A stretch of 64,000 nucleotides of DNA, taken from RBG-16-64-43 sp964353865 (GTDB taxonomy: Bacteria > Chloroflexota > Anaerolineae > Anaerolineales > RBG-16-64-43). Where the stretch lies: NCBI GenBank assembly GCA_964353865.1, contig CAYGXJ010000031.1, positions 33,115-97,114 of the forward strand. Direction: 5' to 3'. This document shows positions 43,953 to 53,018 of the stretch, in pieces (the first letter of the stretch is position 1; each line of letters begins with the position of its first letter). The position numbers and the translations under genes are program-made. The notes below the pieces were generated by a model. That model was given only the letters and a program-made list of their open reading frames with translations, was not told the DNA's origin and did no database searches.

Positions 43953-45288
43953 AGCTCGTCACCATCGCTTTCTCGGTCTGGGCCAAGAGGATCATTGCGG
44001 CCGAGGCAGCCGCCTTGGCGTGGGCCACGGTATCGGGGATGTCCTTCGGCCCCTGACAGCATCCGGCGAGGAAGATGCCGGGCTGCGAGCTCTCCACCGT
44101 GCGCACTTTGGGGTGGTCCTCCGCAAAGAAACCGGACTCATCCTGGCGCAGGTGAAGCATCTCGGCCACCTGGGTCGCATCCTTGCGCGGTGCAATGCCC
44201 ACCGCAAGGACCACCAGGTCCGCCTCTACATCCACCATCTCGCCGAGCAGCATGTCCTCGGCGCGCACTACCAGGTGGTCCCCGTGGCGGAGCACCTCGG
44301 AGGGCATGCCTTTGCGGTACAGCACCCCTTCGTGCCGCACGCGGTCGTAGAACTCCTCAAAGCCCTTGCCGAACGCGCGGATGTCGATGTAGAACACGGT
44401 GATCTCCGCGCCGGGCAATCGGTCGTGCGCCAGGTGCGCTTGCTTGGCCACCGCCATGCAGCACACGCGCGAGCACCACGGCGCGCCCAACCCCACGTCG
44501 CGCGAGCCGACGCATTGGATGAAGACCACTCGCCGCGGTAGGTTGCCGTTGAGGCTGATGCGCCCGGCGGTGGGCCCGGAGGCGGACGCCAGGCGCTCAA
44601 ACTCCAGGGTGGTGATCACCTGTGGGTAGACGCCGTAGCCCAGCTCGGGCCGGCGTGTGGCGTCAAACACGTCGAAGCCGGTGGCATTGATCACCGTCGC
44701 GACCTCGACCTCGACCAATTCCTCTTTTTGATCGAAGTTGATGGCGCCGGCCGTACAGGCCTCCTTGCACTTGAAGGTCTTGCCGCACACCCCGCGGGTG
44801 AGGAAGATGCACTCGTTTGGGTCCACGGTGTACTTGAGCGGCACGGCCTGCGGGAAGGGCACATATACCGCGGCCCGCTTTCCCATGCCAGCGTTGAAAT
44901 CGCTCGAGACCTTCCCGGTCAGGCGGCACGCTGCGGCACACAACCCGCAGCCGCTGCATTTGTCCACATCCACGTAGCGCGGCTTCTTCTTAATTTGCGC
45001 GTGGAAGGCGCCCGGCTGACCGGTGACCTCGGTGACTTCCGAGTAAGTGAACAGCTCGATGTTCGGATGGCGGCCCGCGTCCACCATCTTGGGCGTCAGG
45101 ATGCACGCTGAACAATCCAAGGTGGGGAAGGTCTTGTCGAGCGGCGACATCCGCCCGCCAATGGAGGGTGAGCGCTCGACGAGATAGACCCTGAAGCCCG
45201 CATCGGCAATGTCCAGGGCAGATTGGATCCCGGCGATCCCGCCGCCGATGATCAGGGCCGCCGGCTTGGAGACCTCGGTCGCCGTCAT
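43939..45288 (-). CDS. Short HdrA-like flavoprotein (N- and C-terminal domains absent)
   Basis: 449 aa. Starts at the FAD loop (ALIIGGGIAGIQSALDIADAG, residue 10), keeps LDCSACILTPKMVDAG, the ferredoxin insert CSGCGLCAAACRLTG and CGKTFKCKEACTAGAI, then CVGSRD and a normal FAD-domain end CQGPKDIPDTV, but lacks the N-terminal domain and the two C-terminal clusters. Complementary to the HdrA at 41065; together they make the equivalent of one giant fusion. Overlaps the FdhB-like copy 3 by 4 bases. Confidence 0.88.
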   Translation of the reverse strand: MTATEVSKPAALIIGGGIAGIQSALDIADAGFRVYLVERSPSIGGRMSPLDKTFPTLDCSACILTPKMVDAGRHPNIELFTYSEVTEVTGQPGAFHAQIKKKPRYVDVDKCSGCGLCAAACRLTGKVSSDFNAGMGKRAAVYVPFPQAVPLKYTVDPNECIFLTRGVCGKTFKCKEACTAGAINFDQKEELVEVEVATVINATGFDVFDATRRPELGYGVYPQVITTLEFERLASASGPTAGRISLNGNLPRRVVFIQCVGSRDVGLGAPWCSRVCCMAVAKQAHLAHDRLPGAEITVFYIDIRAFGKGFEEFYDRVRHEGVLYRKGMPSEVLRHGDHLVVRAEDMLLGEMVDVEADLVVLAVGIAPRKDATQVAEMLHLRQDESGFFAEDHPKVRTVESSQPGIFLAGCCQGPKDIPDTVAHAKAAASAAMILLAQTEKAMVTSYAAN

Positions 45289-46400
45289 TTGGCCTCACCT
45301 ACTTCGGTCCACTCGCTTTCGCGGAAAGTGACCAGCGGCAACGCTTCGGCCAGGTCGCGGCCGGGCGTGTAGGCAAACGCGGCTTGAACTTGCTCGCCGA
45401 CTGCGCTGAAGATCGCGCCCACCGGAATGTCGGAGGGACAGGCCGAGGTGCACATACCGCAGCTCACGCACGAGGTGCTCATGTGATTCATGCGCGTCAC
45501 GTGAAAGAGCAGCGTATCCGAGAGTAGCCGCATCGCGCCCTTGCGGCGTGCGGTGTTGAAGTAATGGTCGGGCGCATGATCGAAAGAGGTCGACTTAAAG
45601 AGGCAGGTCCTGCAATAGCAGATGGGGCAGGCCGTCATGCAGTTGTGGCAACGGATGCAGCTGGCAAACAGCTCATCCAATCCGCCGGCCGCATTCATGC
45701 GCTCGCGAATGGCGGTCATCTCCTTTGTGCGAGTCTGACGACGCGCCTCCAGCACGGTCGGGAGCAGCGCGCCGGCCCCCTCCTCGCGCGGCGTTTCACT
45801 CAGCCCGAGGCGGGCGCCCAGTTCATCGGCCACGGTCAGCGGGATGCCGCTCGCCAGATCGCTTCCCAAGAGCTCCATGTGAATTGCACAGTTCTCGGCG
45901 ACCGGGGTCACGCACATCTGGCACGCGGCGCGCAATGGCAATCCGTCAACCGTTGCCATGCCGCCCTTGAGTCCGCCCAGGTAGCCGGCCCAATCCAGGC
46001 TGCCCGCCTTGCGCCGCGCGGTGAAGTCGCTGACCTCGAAGGTGCCGGCGCAGTCGACACCGATAAGCGTCAAACCTTCAAAATTGGCTTGCTGCAGCTT
46101 GACCAACTCGACCAGCGCGCGTATCTCGCATGGGCGCAGCACCGCCCCCAGCTTGCCCGGCGTGTGTTTGCCCGTCAGCGCCGACACCGCTCGCGCCCCG
46201 TTGATCGGCATGACCGGTGCAATCGGGTTGGCCCGCTCCAACATCGCCGGATCGGTCACAAGCGCGGGCAGGACTGCGCCGCCTTCCGACTCCAGCGGGA
46301 CGTACAGCGCTTCCACCACGCCGCCTTCCATGAGGGAGCGCAGAAAGGCGCGAGTCGCCGTGAGCACATCACTGTTGTTGACTGGGATGACTGTCTTCAT
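45285..46400 (-). CDS. FdhB/FrhB-like 4Fe-4S oxidoreductase subunit (copy 3 of 3)
   Basis: 371 aa; start at ATG 46400 (GGGAG 5 bases upstream) rather than ATG 46412. N-terminal region with YVPLESEGGAVLP, IAPVMPINGARAV, LRPCEIRALVELVK, GVDCAGTFEVSDF; clusters CIRCHNCMTACPICYCRTC (about residue 257) and CVSCGMCTSACPSDIP (about 310). The CxxCYC detail resembles the group 3b beta subunit HydB at 3710. Between MvhD and the short HdrA. Confidence 0.83.
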   Translation of the reverse strand: MKTVIPVNNSDVLTATRAFLRSLMEGGVVEALYVPLESEGGAVLPALVTDPAMLERANPIAPVMPINGARAVSALTGKHTPGKLGAVLRPCEIRALVELVKLQQANFEGLTLIGVDCAGTFEVSDFTARRKAGSLDWAGYLGGLKGGMATVDGLPLRAACQMCVTPVAENCAIHMELLGSDLASGIPLTVADELGARLGLSETPREEGAGALLPTVLEARRQTRTKEMTAIRERMNAAGGLDELFASCIRCHNCMTACPICYCRTCLFKSTSFDHAPDHYFNTARRKGAMRLLSDTLLFHVTRMNHMSTSCVSCGMCTSACPSDIPVGAIFSAVGEQVQAAFAYTPGRDLAEALPLVTFRESEWTEVGEAK

Positions 46401-46472
46401 TGCCGCTCCCATGGTCGAGGCTTCAGCCCGTCACGCATCCCGGGCCGGGCGTGCCGCCGCCCTCAAAACGGA

Positions 46473-46904
46473 TCAGGCGGCCCAATTCTCGCGGGCCGGG
46501 TTGGGTCCAAGTTCCTTCATCGCCGTCACCATATCCGTCACCGTGCTGGCGAACTTCTGCCCCTCGCTGGCACTGATCCAGCGCAGCCACACCCGCCGCG
46601 CGTCGATGCCGGAGGTCTTGAGGATCTCCTGCAGCGCCACGTAGCGCCGGCGCGTCTTGTAGTTGCCGGTTTGGTAGTGGCAGTCGCCCGGATGGCACCC
46701 GCCGATGAGCACGCCGTCGGCGCCCTCCAGGAGCGGCTTAAGCACGTAGACCGGGTCGACGGCGCTCGAACACATGGTGCGGATAATGCGCACGTTGGGC
46801 GGGTACTGCAGGCGCGAGGTGCCCGCCAGATCGGCACCGGTATAGGTGCACCAGTTGCACAGGAAGGCCACGATGCGCGGTTCGAAGGCGGTAATCTCGG
46901 TCAT
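46473..46904 (-). CDS. mvhD: MvhD-like iron-sulfur subunit (second copy)
   Basis: 143 aa. FLCNWCTYTGADLAG, RTMCSSAVDPVYVL, GVLIGGCHPGDCHYQTGNY match the copy at 24405. Start at 46904 (AAGGA 8 bases upstream), one base after the stop of the giant HdrA fusion. No hydrogenase genes accompany this copy, so it must pass electrons from another donor, e.g. the NAD(P)H site of the HdrA fusion or the FdhB-like proteins. Confidence 0.88.
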   Translation of the reverse strand: MTEITAFEPRIVAFLCNWCTYTGADLAGTSRLQYPPNVRIIRTMCSSAVDPVYVLKPLLEGADGVLIGGCHPGDCHYQTGNYKTRRRYVALQEILKTSGIDARRVWLRWISASEGQKFASTVTDMVTAMKELGPNPARENWAA

Positions 46905-46905
46905 G

Positions 46906-49900
46906 CTATGCATCCTTGGTCGCAGTGTCGGCGGCGATGGCCGGCATGGCCAGAGCCGTCTCGATCATTCCAAATATCTGCGCGAACTCGAACCCCTTTT
47001 GCTGGCTGGCCTTGTTGGGGCAGGCCGCCACGCAGGCGCCGCAGCCCTGGCATAACACCGAAATAACCTCGGCCGTGGGTGCCCCCGGCTCCAGGACGCG
47101 CGCGCCATATGGGCACACTTCGACGCAGATGCCGCACGCGGCACATAGTCGCGGGTTGACACTGGCGATGATTGGCGTCGCTTCCAGCCGCGGTCGGGAA
47201 AGAAGCGCCACCGCCCGCACGGCAGCCGCCTGGGCCTGGGCAATCGTCTCTTCGATCGCGCGCGGCGAGTGGGCCAGCCCCGCCAAGAAGATGCCTTCCG
47301 CCGCGAAATCGACCGGACGCAGCTTGACATGGGCCTCGAGGAAGAACCCGGTCTCGTTGGTTGACACTTTGAGGCGCTGGGCCAAGGCCCGGTTGCCCGG
47401 CTCGGGTTCGATGCCCGCACTCAGCACCACCCAATCCGCTGGCAGCGTGACCAGTGCATCTTCTGGCTGGACGGCGACCCGCACTTGGAGGCGGCCGTCC
47501 GCACCCGTCGAAACCCGGGGTTTCTTCTCTTCGTCGTACTCAAGGAAGACCACGCCCGCACGGCGGGCCTCGCGGTACGACGCTTCGCGGAAGCCGTAGC
47601 TGCGCAGGTCGCGGTAGAGGACGCTGACCTTGGCCCGCGGGGCATGGCGCACGATGGCCAGCGCATTCTTGATGGCTTGCGTGCAGCAGACGCGCGAGCA
47701 GTAGGGATGGTCCGCTTCACGCGACCCGACGCACTGGATCATGACGATCGATCGTCCGTCGAGGCCCGCCGCGAATTCCGGGTCGAGAAGCCGTTCCTCC
47801 AACTCGCGTTGCACGATGACGTTTGACGCCTGGCCGTAGGAATACTCATGGGGTGTAATTTGCCGCCCGCCGGTGGCCACCACCAACGCGCCATGCGAAA
47901 CCTCGATCGTCGAGCCGTCCGCCACGCGCACGCTGCTGGTGAAGTGCCCGCGGTAGCCGCTGAGGGTGACCACTCCGCTGCGGGTGCACAGCGTGATGCG
48001 CGGGTCCGACTTCACCGCCGCGACGGCCTCGCTTAGCAGGGCTTGCGGGTCTGCCCCGCCAGGCAGCGTGGTGAAGATGTGGCGCAGGTTCCCGCCCAGT
48101 TCGGCCTCGCGCTCCACCAGGTAAACCTCAAAGCCTTGCCCGGCGATCGAGCGCGCCGCCGTGAGCCCGGCCAGCCCACCGCCGATCACCAGCGCGCGGC
48201 GGTCCACGTCAAAGCTCTGGCGGGTGATGGCCTTGAGCTTGCGCCCCTTGGCAACGGCCATGGCCACCAGCTGCTTGGCCTTTTCGGTGGCCGCGCGCGG
48301 ATTGCCGCGGTGCACCCACGAGTCCTGCTCACGGATATTGGCCATTTCAAACAGATGCGGGTTGAGCTCCGCGCGGCGCAACGTATCCTGGAAGAGCGGC
48401 TCATGGGTGCGCGGCGTGCAGGAGGCCACCACCACCCGGTTGAGATGGTTCTCGCGAATGCGCTGGGCGATGCGCTCCTGCGTGTCCTGAGAGCAGGTGT
48501 ACAGGTTGCGTTCGGCATACACCACGCCGGGCAGCGTCTTGGCGTACTCCACAACCTCCGGTACGCCTACGACCGCACCGATATTGATCCCGCAGTGGCA
48601 GATGAAGACGCCCACGCGTTCGGCCTCTTCGGAGACATCGCGTTCCGGTGGATACTCGGGAGTGCGCGTCTCGGTGCCGCGGGCCGGCGCAAGCAACGCC
48701 GACACCTGGGCTGCCGCACAGGAGGCCTCGATCACCGACTCGGGGATGTCCTTCGGCTCGGCGAAGGCGCCGGCCACGAACACCCCGGGCCGCATTGTCT
48801 CGCCCGGCTTGCCCTGCGCCGTGCGGGCAAAGCCGAACTCATTGAGTTCCACCCCGATGCGCTCGGCCATCTGGCGCGTGCCCAGCGACGGGCGCAGGCC
48901 CACCGACAGCACCACCAGGTCGAATTCCTCCTCGTGCACCACGGGGCGCTTGGCTTGCTCGCCCTCGTAGGTGACGAAGCCCAATCGCAGATTCCGGCTG
49001 CCCGGCGCCTCGCGGACTGACGAGACGAGGCAGCGGATGTAACGCACACCGTGCTCGCTCTTGGCGCGCTCGATATATGGATCAAAGCCCTTGCCAAACG
49101 AGCGCAGGTCGATGTAGAAGATGGTCGGCTCAATGCGCGAGTCGTGCTCCTTGGCAATGACCGCCTCTTTGGTGGCATACATGCAGCACACCGAGGAGCA
49201 GTACGATCCCGCCTGACCCGCCAGGGCCTCGCTGCAATCGCGCGAGCCCACACACTGGATCCAGGCCACCTTGTGCGGGTGCTGGCCGTCGGAGGGACGT
49301 TTGACCTCCCCCGCGAACGGCCCGGAGGCCGAGAGCATGCGTTCGAACTGCAGGCTAGTGACAACGTTCGGAAAGCGGCCATAGCCGTACTCGGGTCGAA
49401 TATCACCCGGCATCGTCTCCAGCCCCGGCGTGAGCAGCACCGCGCCCACGTTGAGGTCGATCACGCGCTCGCGATCGTCGTGAACGATGGCGCCGGCGCG
49501 GCACGCGAACACGCACTGGTTGCATTCCGAACACACGCCGCAGCGCAGGCAGCGCCCGGCTTCGGCCCGCGCCTGCTCTTCGCTCAGCGCGGCGGTGATT
49601 TCGAGGAAATCTGCACGGCGCTCGGCGGGTGCGCGCTTGGCCGGCTCAGACCGCAGCACCGGCGTCGAACCATCGCCCATCACGCGCCGGCGAGCCTCCG
49701 CGGGATGCATCGTGGCGACCGGCGCGGCCTCGGGCGCCTTGGGCATCGGCTCGCCTCGCAGGTACGATGCAATCGAGCGCGCTGCCTGGTGACCGGCCGC
49801 AATGGCCGTAACGATGAACGACGTGCCCACCACCGCGTCGCCGCCGGCAAACACACCCGGCACATCGGTCGCCAGCGTCGCGGGATCTACCTGCACCCGC

Positions 49901-51486
49901 CCGCCACGCTGCTTGGTGGCCCGCGTCAGAACCTCCGAGGTCGGCTTCTGGCCGATGGCGAAGATGACAACCTCGGCGGCCAGCACCTCTTCCGTGTCGG
50001 GCAATTCGTCGAAATCCGGCCGACCTTCAACGAACCCGCGGAAGTCTATTTGCGCGGTTCGCACGCCGGTGACCCTGCCACCATCTTGGGTCACCTCTTT
50101 GAAAGTCCGCGCCGGGAAGACATCGATCGATTCGTCGAGCGCCTCTTGAAGCTCCCACGCATGGGCCGGCATCTTGTCGCGCGGCTCGAGGCAGGTCATG
50201 CCCACCCACGCGGCGCCCAGGCGCAGAGCCGACATCGCGCTGTCGATCGCCACGTTGCCGCCGCCCAACACCAGCACCCGCTTGCCGCGCAGCTTGGCGG
50301 CCGGAACTTCCGGGTTGAGGCTGGTGTCGCGCAGGAAATCCGTCGCCAGGATCACCTGCGGCAAGTCGTTGCCCGGGATGGGCAGCTTGACCCCGCCATG
50401 AGCGCCGATCGCGACGAACACCGCCTGGTGGCTGTCGAGCAGCGCCTCGGCGTTCTCCACCCGCTGGTTGAGCTTCAGGTCCACGCCTTGGCTCACGATC
50501 CGATCGATTTCGCACTGGATGACCTCGCGCGGCAGGCGGTGGGCCGGCACGCCAACGCGCATCATGCCGCCCGGCACCGGGAGTGCCTCGTAGACGGTCA
50601 CCGCGGCACCCTGGCGCGTCAAATCCTGCGCGCAGGTCATTCCGGCCGGGCCCGACCCCACCACGGCCACCCGCTTGCCCGTCAGGGGTAGCGGCTGGCC
50701 TTCCTTGGCGGCCTCGCCACTCGGCTTGGAGAGGACCTTGTCCACCTCATCCCAGTGGCCCCACGCCCAGTCGGCGACGAAGCGCTTGACGCCCATGATG
50801 TTCACGGCCGCGTCCACCTGGGCGCGATTGCAGGCTTCCTCGCAGCGGTGATTGCATACCCTCCCGCAGATCGAGGGGAACGGGTTGTCGTCGATGATCG
50901 TGCGGTAGGCATCCGCGTAGCGGCCTTCCGCCACCAGAGCCACATAGCCTTGAGCCCGCTGATGGATCGGGCACGCGTCGCGGCATGGCGCCACGCCGAC
51001 CTTCTGGATGGCGAACGCGTTAGGAATCGCCTGTGGGTATGGTTTGTAGATGGCTTTGCGCTGCGACAGACCGCCGTTGAATTCGTCGGGCAGCCCTATC
51101 GGACAGGCCGCCGCGCAATCGCCGCATCCAGTGCACTTCTTCAAATCCACATAGCGGGCGTTCTGGCGGATGCGAACCGTCATGTTACCTGGCTCGCCCG
51201 TGAGCCCTTCCACTTCCGCACAGTTGAGCAGTTCGATGTTGAGATGGCGTCCGACCTCCACCAACTTGGGCGACATGATGCACATGGCGCAATCGTTGGT
51301 AGGGAAGGTTTTGTCGAGCTGGGCCATCGTGCCGCCCACGGCCGGTGAGCGGTCGAGCAGGTAGACCTTGATGCCCGCTTCCGCCAGGTCGAGCGCGGCC
51401 TGCATGCCGCCAATGCCCGCGCCTACAACCAGCGCCGAGCCGACGACCTGCTGTGCTTCCTTGTGTCCATTGGGATCAGCAGCCAT
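46906..51486 (-). CDS. Giant HdrA-GltD-HdrA fusion flavoprotein
   Basis: 1526 aa from ATG 51486 (AGGA 5 bases upstream; an ATG at 51492 also exists). Order of parts: HdrA FAD segment ALVVGAGIGGMQAALDLA (16-36), cysteines in NDCAMCIMSPKLV (64-76), cluster CTGCGDCAAACPIG (118-131), then an inserted glutamate-synthase-small-subunit-like domain of about 420 residues: its FeS part PCRDACPIH...CGRVCNHRCEEAC (167-219), FAD site RVAVVGSGPAGMTCAQDL (272-289) and NAD(P)H site RVLVLGGGNVAIDSAMSALR (403-422). HdrA then resumes with CLRCGVCSECNQCVFAC (646-662) and CVGSRD (745). A second HdrA follows: N-domain GVFICHCGINIGAVVG (959-974), FAD ALVIGGGLAGLTAARS (1098-1113) and two clusters near 1448 and 1479. 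Probable soluble bifurcating core using NAD(P)H. Confidence 0.92.
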   Translation of the reverse strand: MAADPNGHKEAQQVVGSALVVGAGIGGMQAALDLAEAGIKVYLLDRSPAVGGTMAQLDKTFPTNDCAMCIMSPKLVEVGRHLNIELLNCAEVEGLTGEPGNMTVRIRQNARYVDLKKCTGCGDCAAACPIGLPDEFNGGLSQRKAIYKPYPQAIPNAFAIQKVGVAPCRDACPIHQRAQGYVALVAEGRYADAYRTIIDDNPFPSICGRVCNHRCEEACNRAQVDAAVNIMGVKRFVADWAWGHWDEVDKVLSKPSGEAAKEGQPLPLTGKRVAVVGSGPAGMTCAQDLTRQGAAVTVYEALPVPGGMMRVGVPAHRLPREVIQCEIDRIVSQGVDLKLNQRVENAEALLDSHQAVFVAIGAHGGVKLPIPGNDLPQVILATDFLRDTSLNPEVPAAKLRGKRVLVLGGGNVAIDSAMSALRLGAAWVGMTCLEPRDKMPAHAWELQEALDESIDVFPARTFKEVTQDGGRVTGVRTAQIDFRGFVEGRPDFDELPDTEEVLAAEVVIFAIGQKPTSEVLTRATKQRGGRVQVDPATLATDVPGVFAGGDAVVGTSFIVTAIAAGHQAARSIASYLRGEPMPKAPEAAPVATMHPAEARRRVMGDGSTPVLRSEPAKRAPAERRADFLEITAALSEEQARAEAGRCLRCGVCSECNQCVFACRAGAIVHDDRERVIDLNVGAVLLTPGLETMPGDIRPEYGYGRFPNVVTSLQFERMLSASGPFAGEVKRPSDGQHPHKVAWIQCVGSRDCSEALAGQAGSYCSSVCCMYATKEAVIAKEHDSRIEPTIFYIDLRSFGKGFDPYIERAKSEHGVRYIRCLVSSVREAPGSRNLRLGFVTYEGEQAKRPVVHEEEFDLVVLSVGLRPSLGTRQMAERIGVELNEFGFARTAQGKPGETMRPGVFVAGAFAEPKDIPESVIEASCAAAQVSALLAPARGTETRTPEYPPERDVSEEAERVGVFICHCGINIGAVVGVPEVVEYAKTLPGVVYAERNLYTCSQDTQERIAQRIRENHLNRVVVASCTPRTHEPLFQDTLRRAELNPHLFEMANIREQDSWVHRGNPRAATEKAKQLVAMAVAKGRKLKAITRQSFDVDRRALVIGGGLAGLTAARSIAGQGFEVYLVEREAELGGNLRHIFTTLPGGADPQALLSEAVAAVKSDPRITLCTRSGVVTLSGYRGHFTSSVRVADGSTIEVSHGALVVATGGRQITPHEYSYGQASNVIVQRELEERLLDPEFAAGLDGRSIVMIQCVGSREADHPYCSRVCCTQAIKNALAIVRHAPRAKVSVLYRDLRSYGFREASYREARRAGVVFLEYDEEKKPRVSTGADGRLQVRVAVQPEDALVTLPADWVVLSAGIEPEPGNRALAQRLKVSTNETGFFLEAHVKLRPVDFAAEGIFLAGLAHSPRAIEETIAQAQAAAVRAVALLSRPRLEATPIIASVNPRLCAACGICVEVCPYGARVLEPGAPTAEVISVLCQGCGACVAACPNKASQQKGFEFAQIFGMIETALAMPAIAADTATKDA

Positions 51487-51498
51487 GGTCATCCTGTG

Positions 51499-52377
51499 TT
51501 ATGCAACCGCAACGGTCTGAGCCGGGGATCCGACAAGCCCGAGCGAGCGCAGCAGTGGTCGGGGATCGATGAGGTGCTTGGTCCACCACTTCTCCGCCTC
51601 GGGCAGCCCGAAGGCCAAACCCATGAGTTCAGTAAAGTAGAACGAGGGCAGCTTGTCCTTTCCCTGCTGGCGCATTTCCAAGTTCATCTGGCACAACGGG
51701 CAGGCTGAGACGAACGCCTGCGCCCCGGCCTCGCGCGCCCGGTCGGCGAGTTTCCCCACCAGCGAGGCGACGATGTCGGCGCGAGTCAGCGATACGCCTC
51801 CGCCACAGCAATCGGTGGCATGCGACCAGGGCAGGACCTCCGCATCCAGGCTGCGCACAATGGCCGGCATCACCTGGGGGTCGTCCGGATTGTCGAACTG
51901 CACGACCGCCGGCGGCCGGACGAGCAGACAGCCGTAGTAGGAGACCACCTTCAGCCCCGTGAGCGGACGCACGACGTGCTGACGCAGCGCCGCCAGGCCG
52001 ACGTCCTCAGCCACTACCGCCAGCAGCGGCCGGATGGCTACCGTGCCGGTGTAGGTCATGTCCGCCGCAGCTTCGATTTCCCCGCGCGTCTTCAGGTCGC
52101 GGCGCATCGCGTGGTCGGCTGAGCGCAGGCGGTTGTAGCAGGCCGCACAGGGGATGACCAGGTCACGATCGGCCTTCTGCGCCAAGGCCAGGTTGCGCGC
52201 TGGCAAGGCGAGTGACAACGTGTGGTTGAGCGAATGGGCGGAGGTCGCGCCGCAGCAATTCCAATCCGGAAGCTCGTTCAGCTTCAGCCCAAGGTGGTGG
52301 AAAGTCGCCTCGGTGGAGAGACCGAGCTCGAGGCCGGTGGAATGCGCGCTGCAACCGGGGTAGTATGAGTATTCCAC
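51499..52377 (-). CDS. hdrB: HdrB-like protein (second copy)
   Basis: 292 aa, GTG start immediately after the hdrC stop, with GGAG 7 bases upstream. Both CCG domains intact: LPDWNCCGATSAHS (about residue 36-49) and ATDCCGGGVSLTR (about 190), ACPLCQMNLEMRQ (about 226). It pairs with the HdrC at 52378 and HdrA fusion to form a second HdrABC. Homologous to the + strand copy at 21287. Confidence 0.9.
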   Translation of the reverse strand: MEYSYYPGCSAHSTGLELGLSTEATFHHLGLKLNELPDWNCCGATSAHSLNHTLSLALPARNLALAQKADRDLVIPCAACYNRLRSADHAMRRDLKTRGEIEAAADMTYTGTVAIRPLLAVVAEDVGLAALRQHVVRPLTGLKVVSYYGCLLVRPPAVVQFDNPDDPQVMPAIVRSLDAEVLPWSHATDCCGGGVSLTRADIVASLVGKLADRAREAGAQAFVSACPLCQMNLEMRQQGKDKLPSFYFTELMGLAFGLPEAEKWWTKHLIDPRPLLRSLGLVGSPAQTVAVA

Positions 52378-52923
52378 CTAGTGACTCCGTTTGAATATTT
52401 GCCGGACTTCTGCCGCAGAGCGTGTGTTCTCGGGCAGCAGAGGCACCTTGCCGCGCAGGAAGAGCCTGGCACCCGAGTCCATGTCCTTGTAGATGGGGAT
52501 GCGCGAGAGGACCTTGAAGAGACCCAGCATCGCCGCTTCGTGCGACCGCCCCAATCGCTGCACCACGCCCAGGAACAGGCGGTGGAAGAGCAGCGCATCG
52601 CGCTCGCCGGCCGGGATGCCGCGCGCCACGGAAACCTGGCGCAGTGCATCCATCACGGCGGCGATGTCAATGTCGTTAGGGCAGCGCGTGGCGCAGGTGT
52701 AGCACCCGGCGCACAGCCAGATGTCGCGGCTGCGCAGGACTTCTTCCTGCTGGTCGAGCGAGATCATGCGCAGAATGCAATCGGGGCCGTAGGTCATGGC
52801 CCCGACAACCGGACACCCGGCCGCACATTTGTGGCAGTGGAAGCACAACTCGAGCGCTTCGGCGGAAAGGGATCGGACTTCGAGGGTGAGAGTTTTCTCC
52901 ACGCCATCCTCTTTCGCGGACAT
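52378..52923 (-). CDS. hdrC: HdrC-like protein (second copy)
   Basis: 181 aa. CFHCHKCAAGCPVV (about residue 27) and CAGCYTCATRCPNDI (about 70). First gene of the long - strand cluster. ATG 52923 has no clear ribosome site; an in-frame GTG at 52902 with GAGG 5 bases upstream is a possible true start. Directly joined to hdrB. Confidence 0.88.
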   Translation of the reverse strand: MSAKEDGVEKTLTLEVRSLSAEALELCFHCHKCAAGCPVVGAMTYGPDCILRMISLDQQEEVLRSRDIWLCAGCYTCATRCPNDIDIAAVMDALRQVSVARGIPAGERDALLFHRLFLGVVQRLGRSHEAAMLGLFKVLSRIPIYKDMDSGARLFLRGKVPLLPENTRSAAEVRQIFKRSH

Positions 52924-53018
52924 GCCGGAATTGGGGTCTCGCCGTGCGAAAACCCCGCTTCATCATCCTATTCCGGACCCGAAAGAGGGGCATCTGATGC
53001 CCGCCCGATAAGGGGTCA

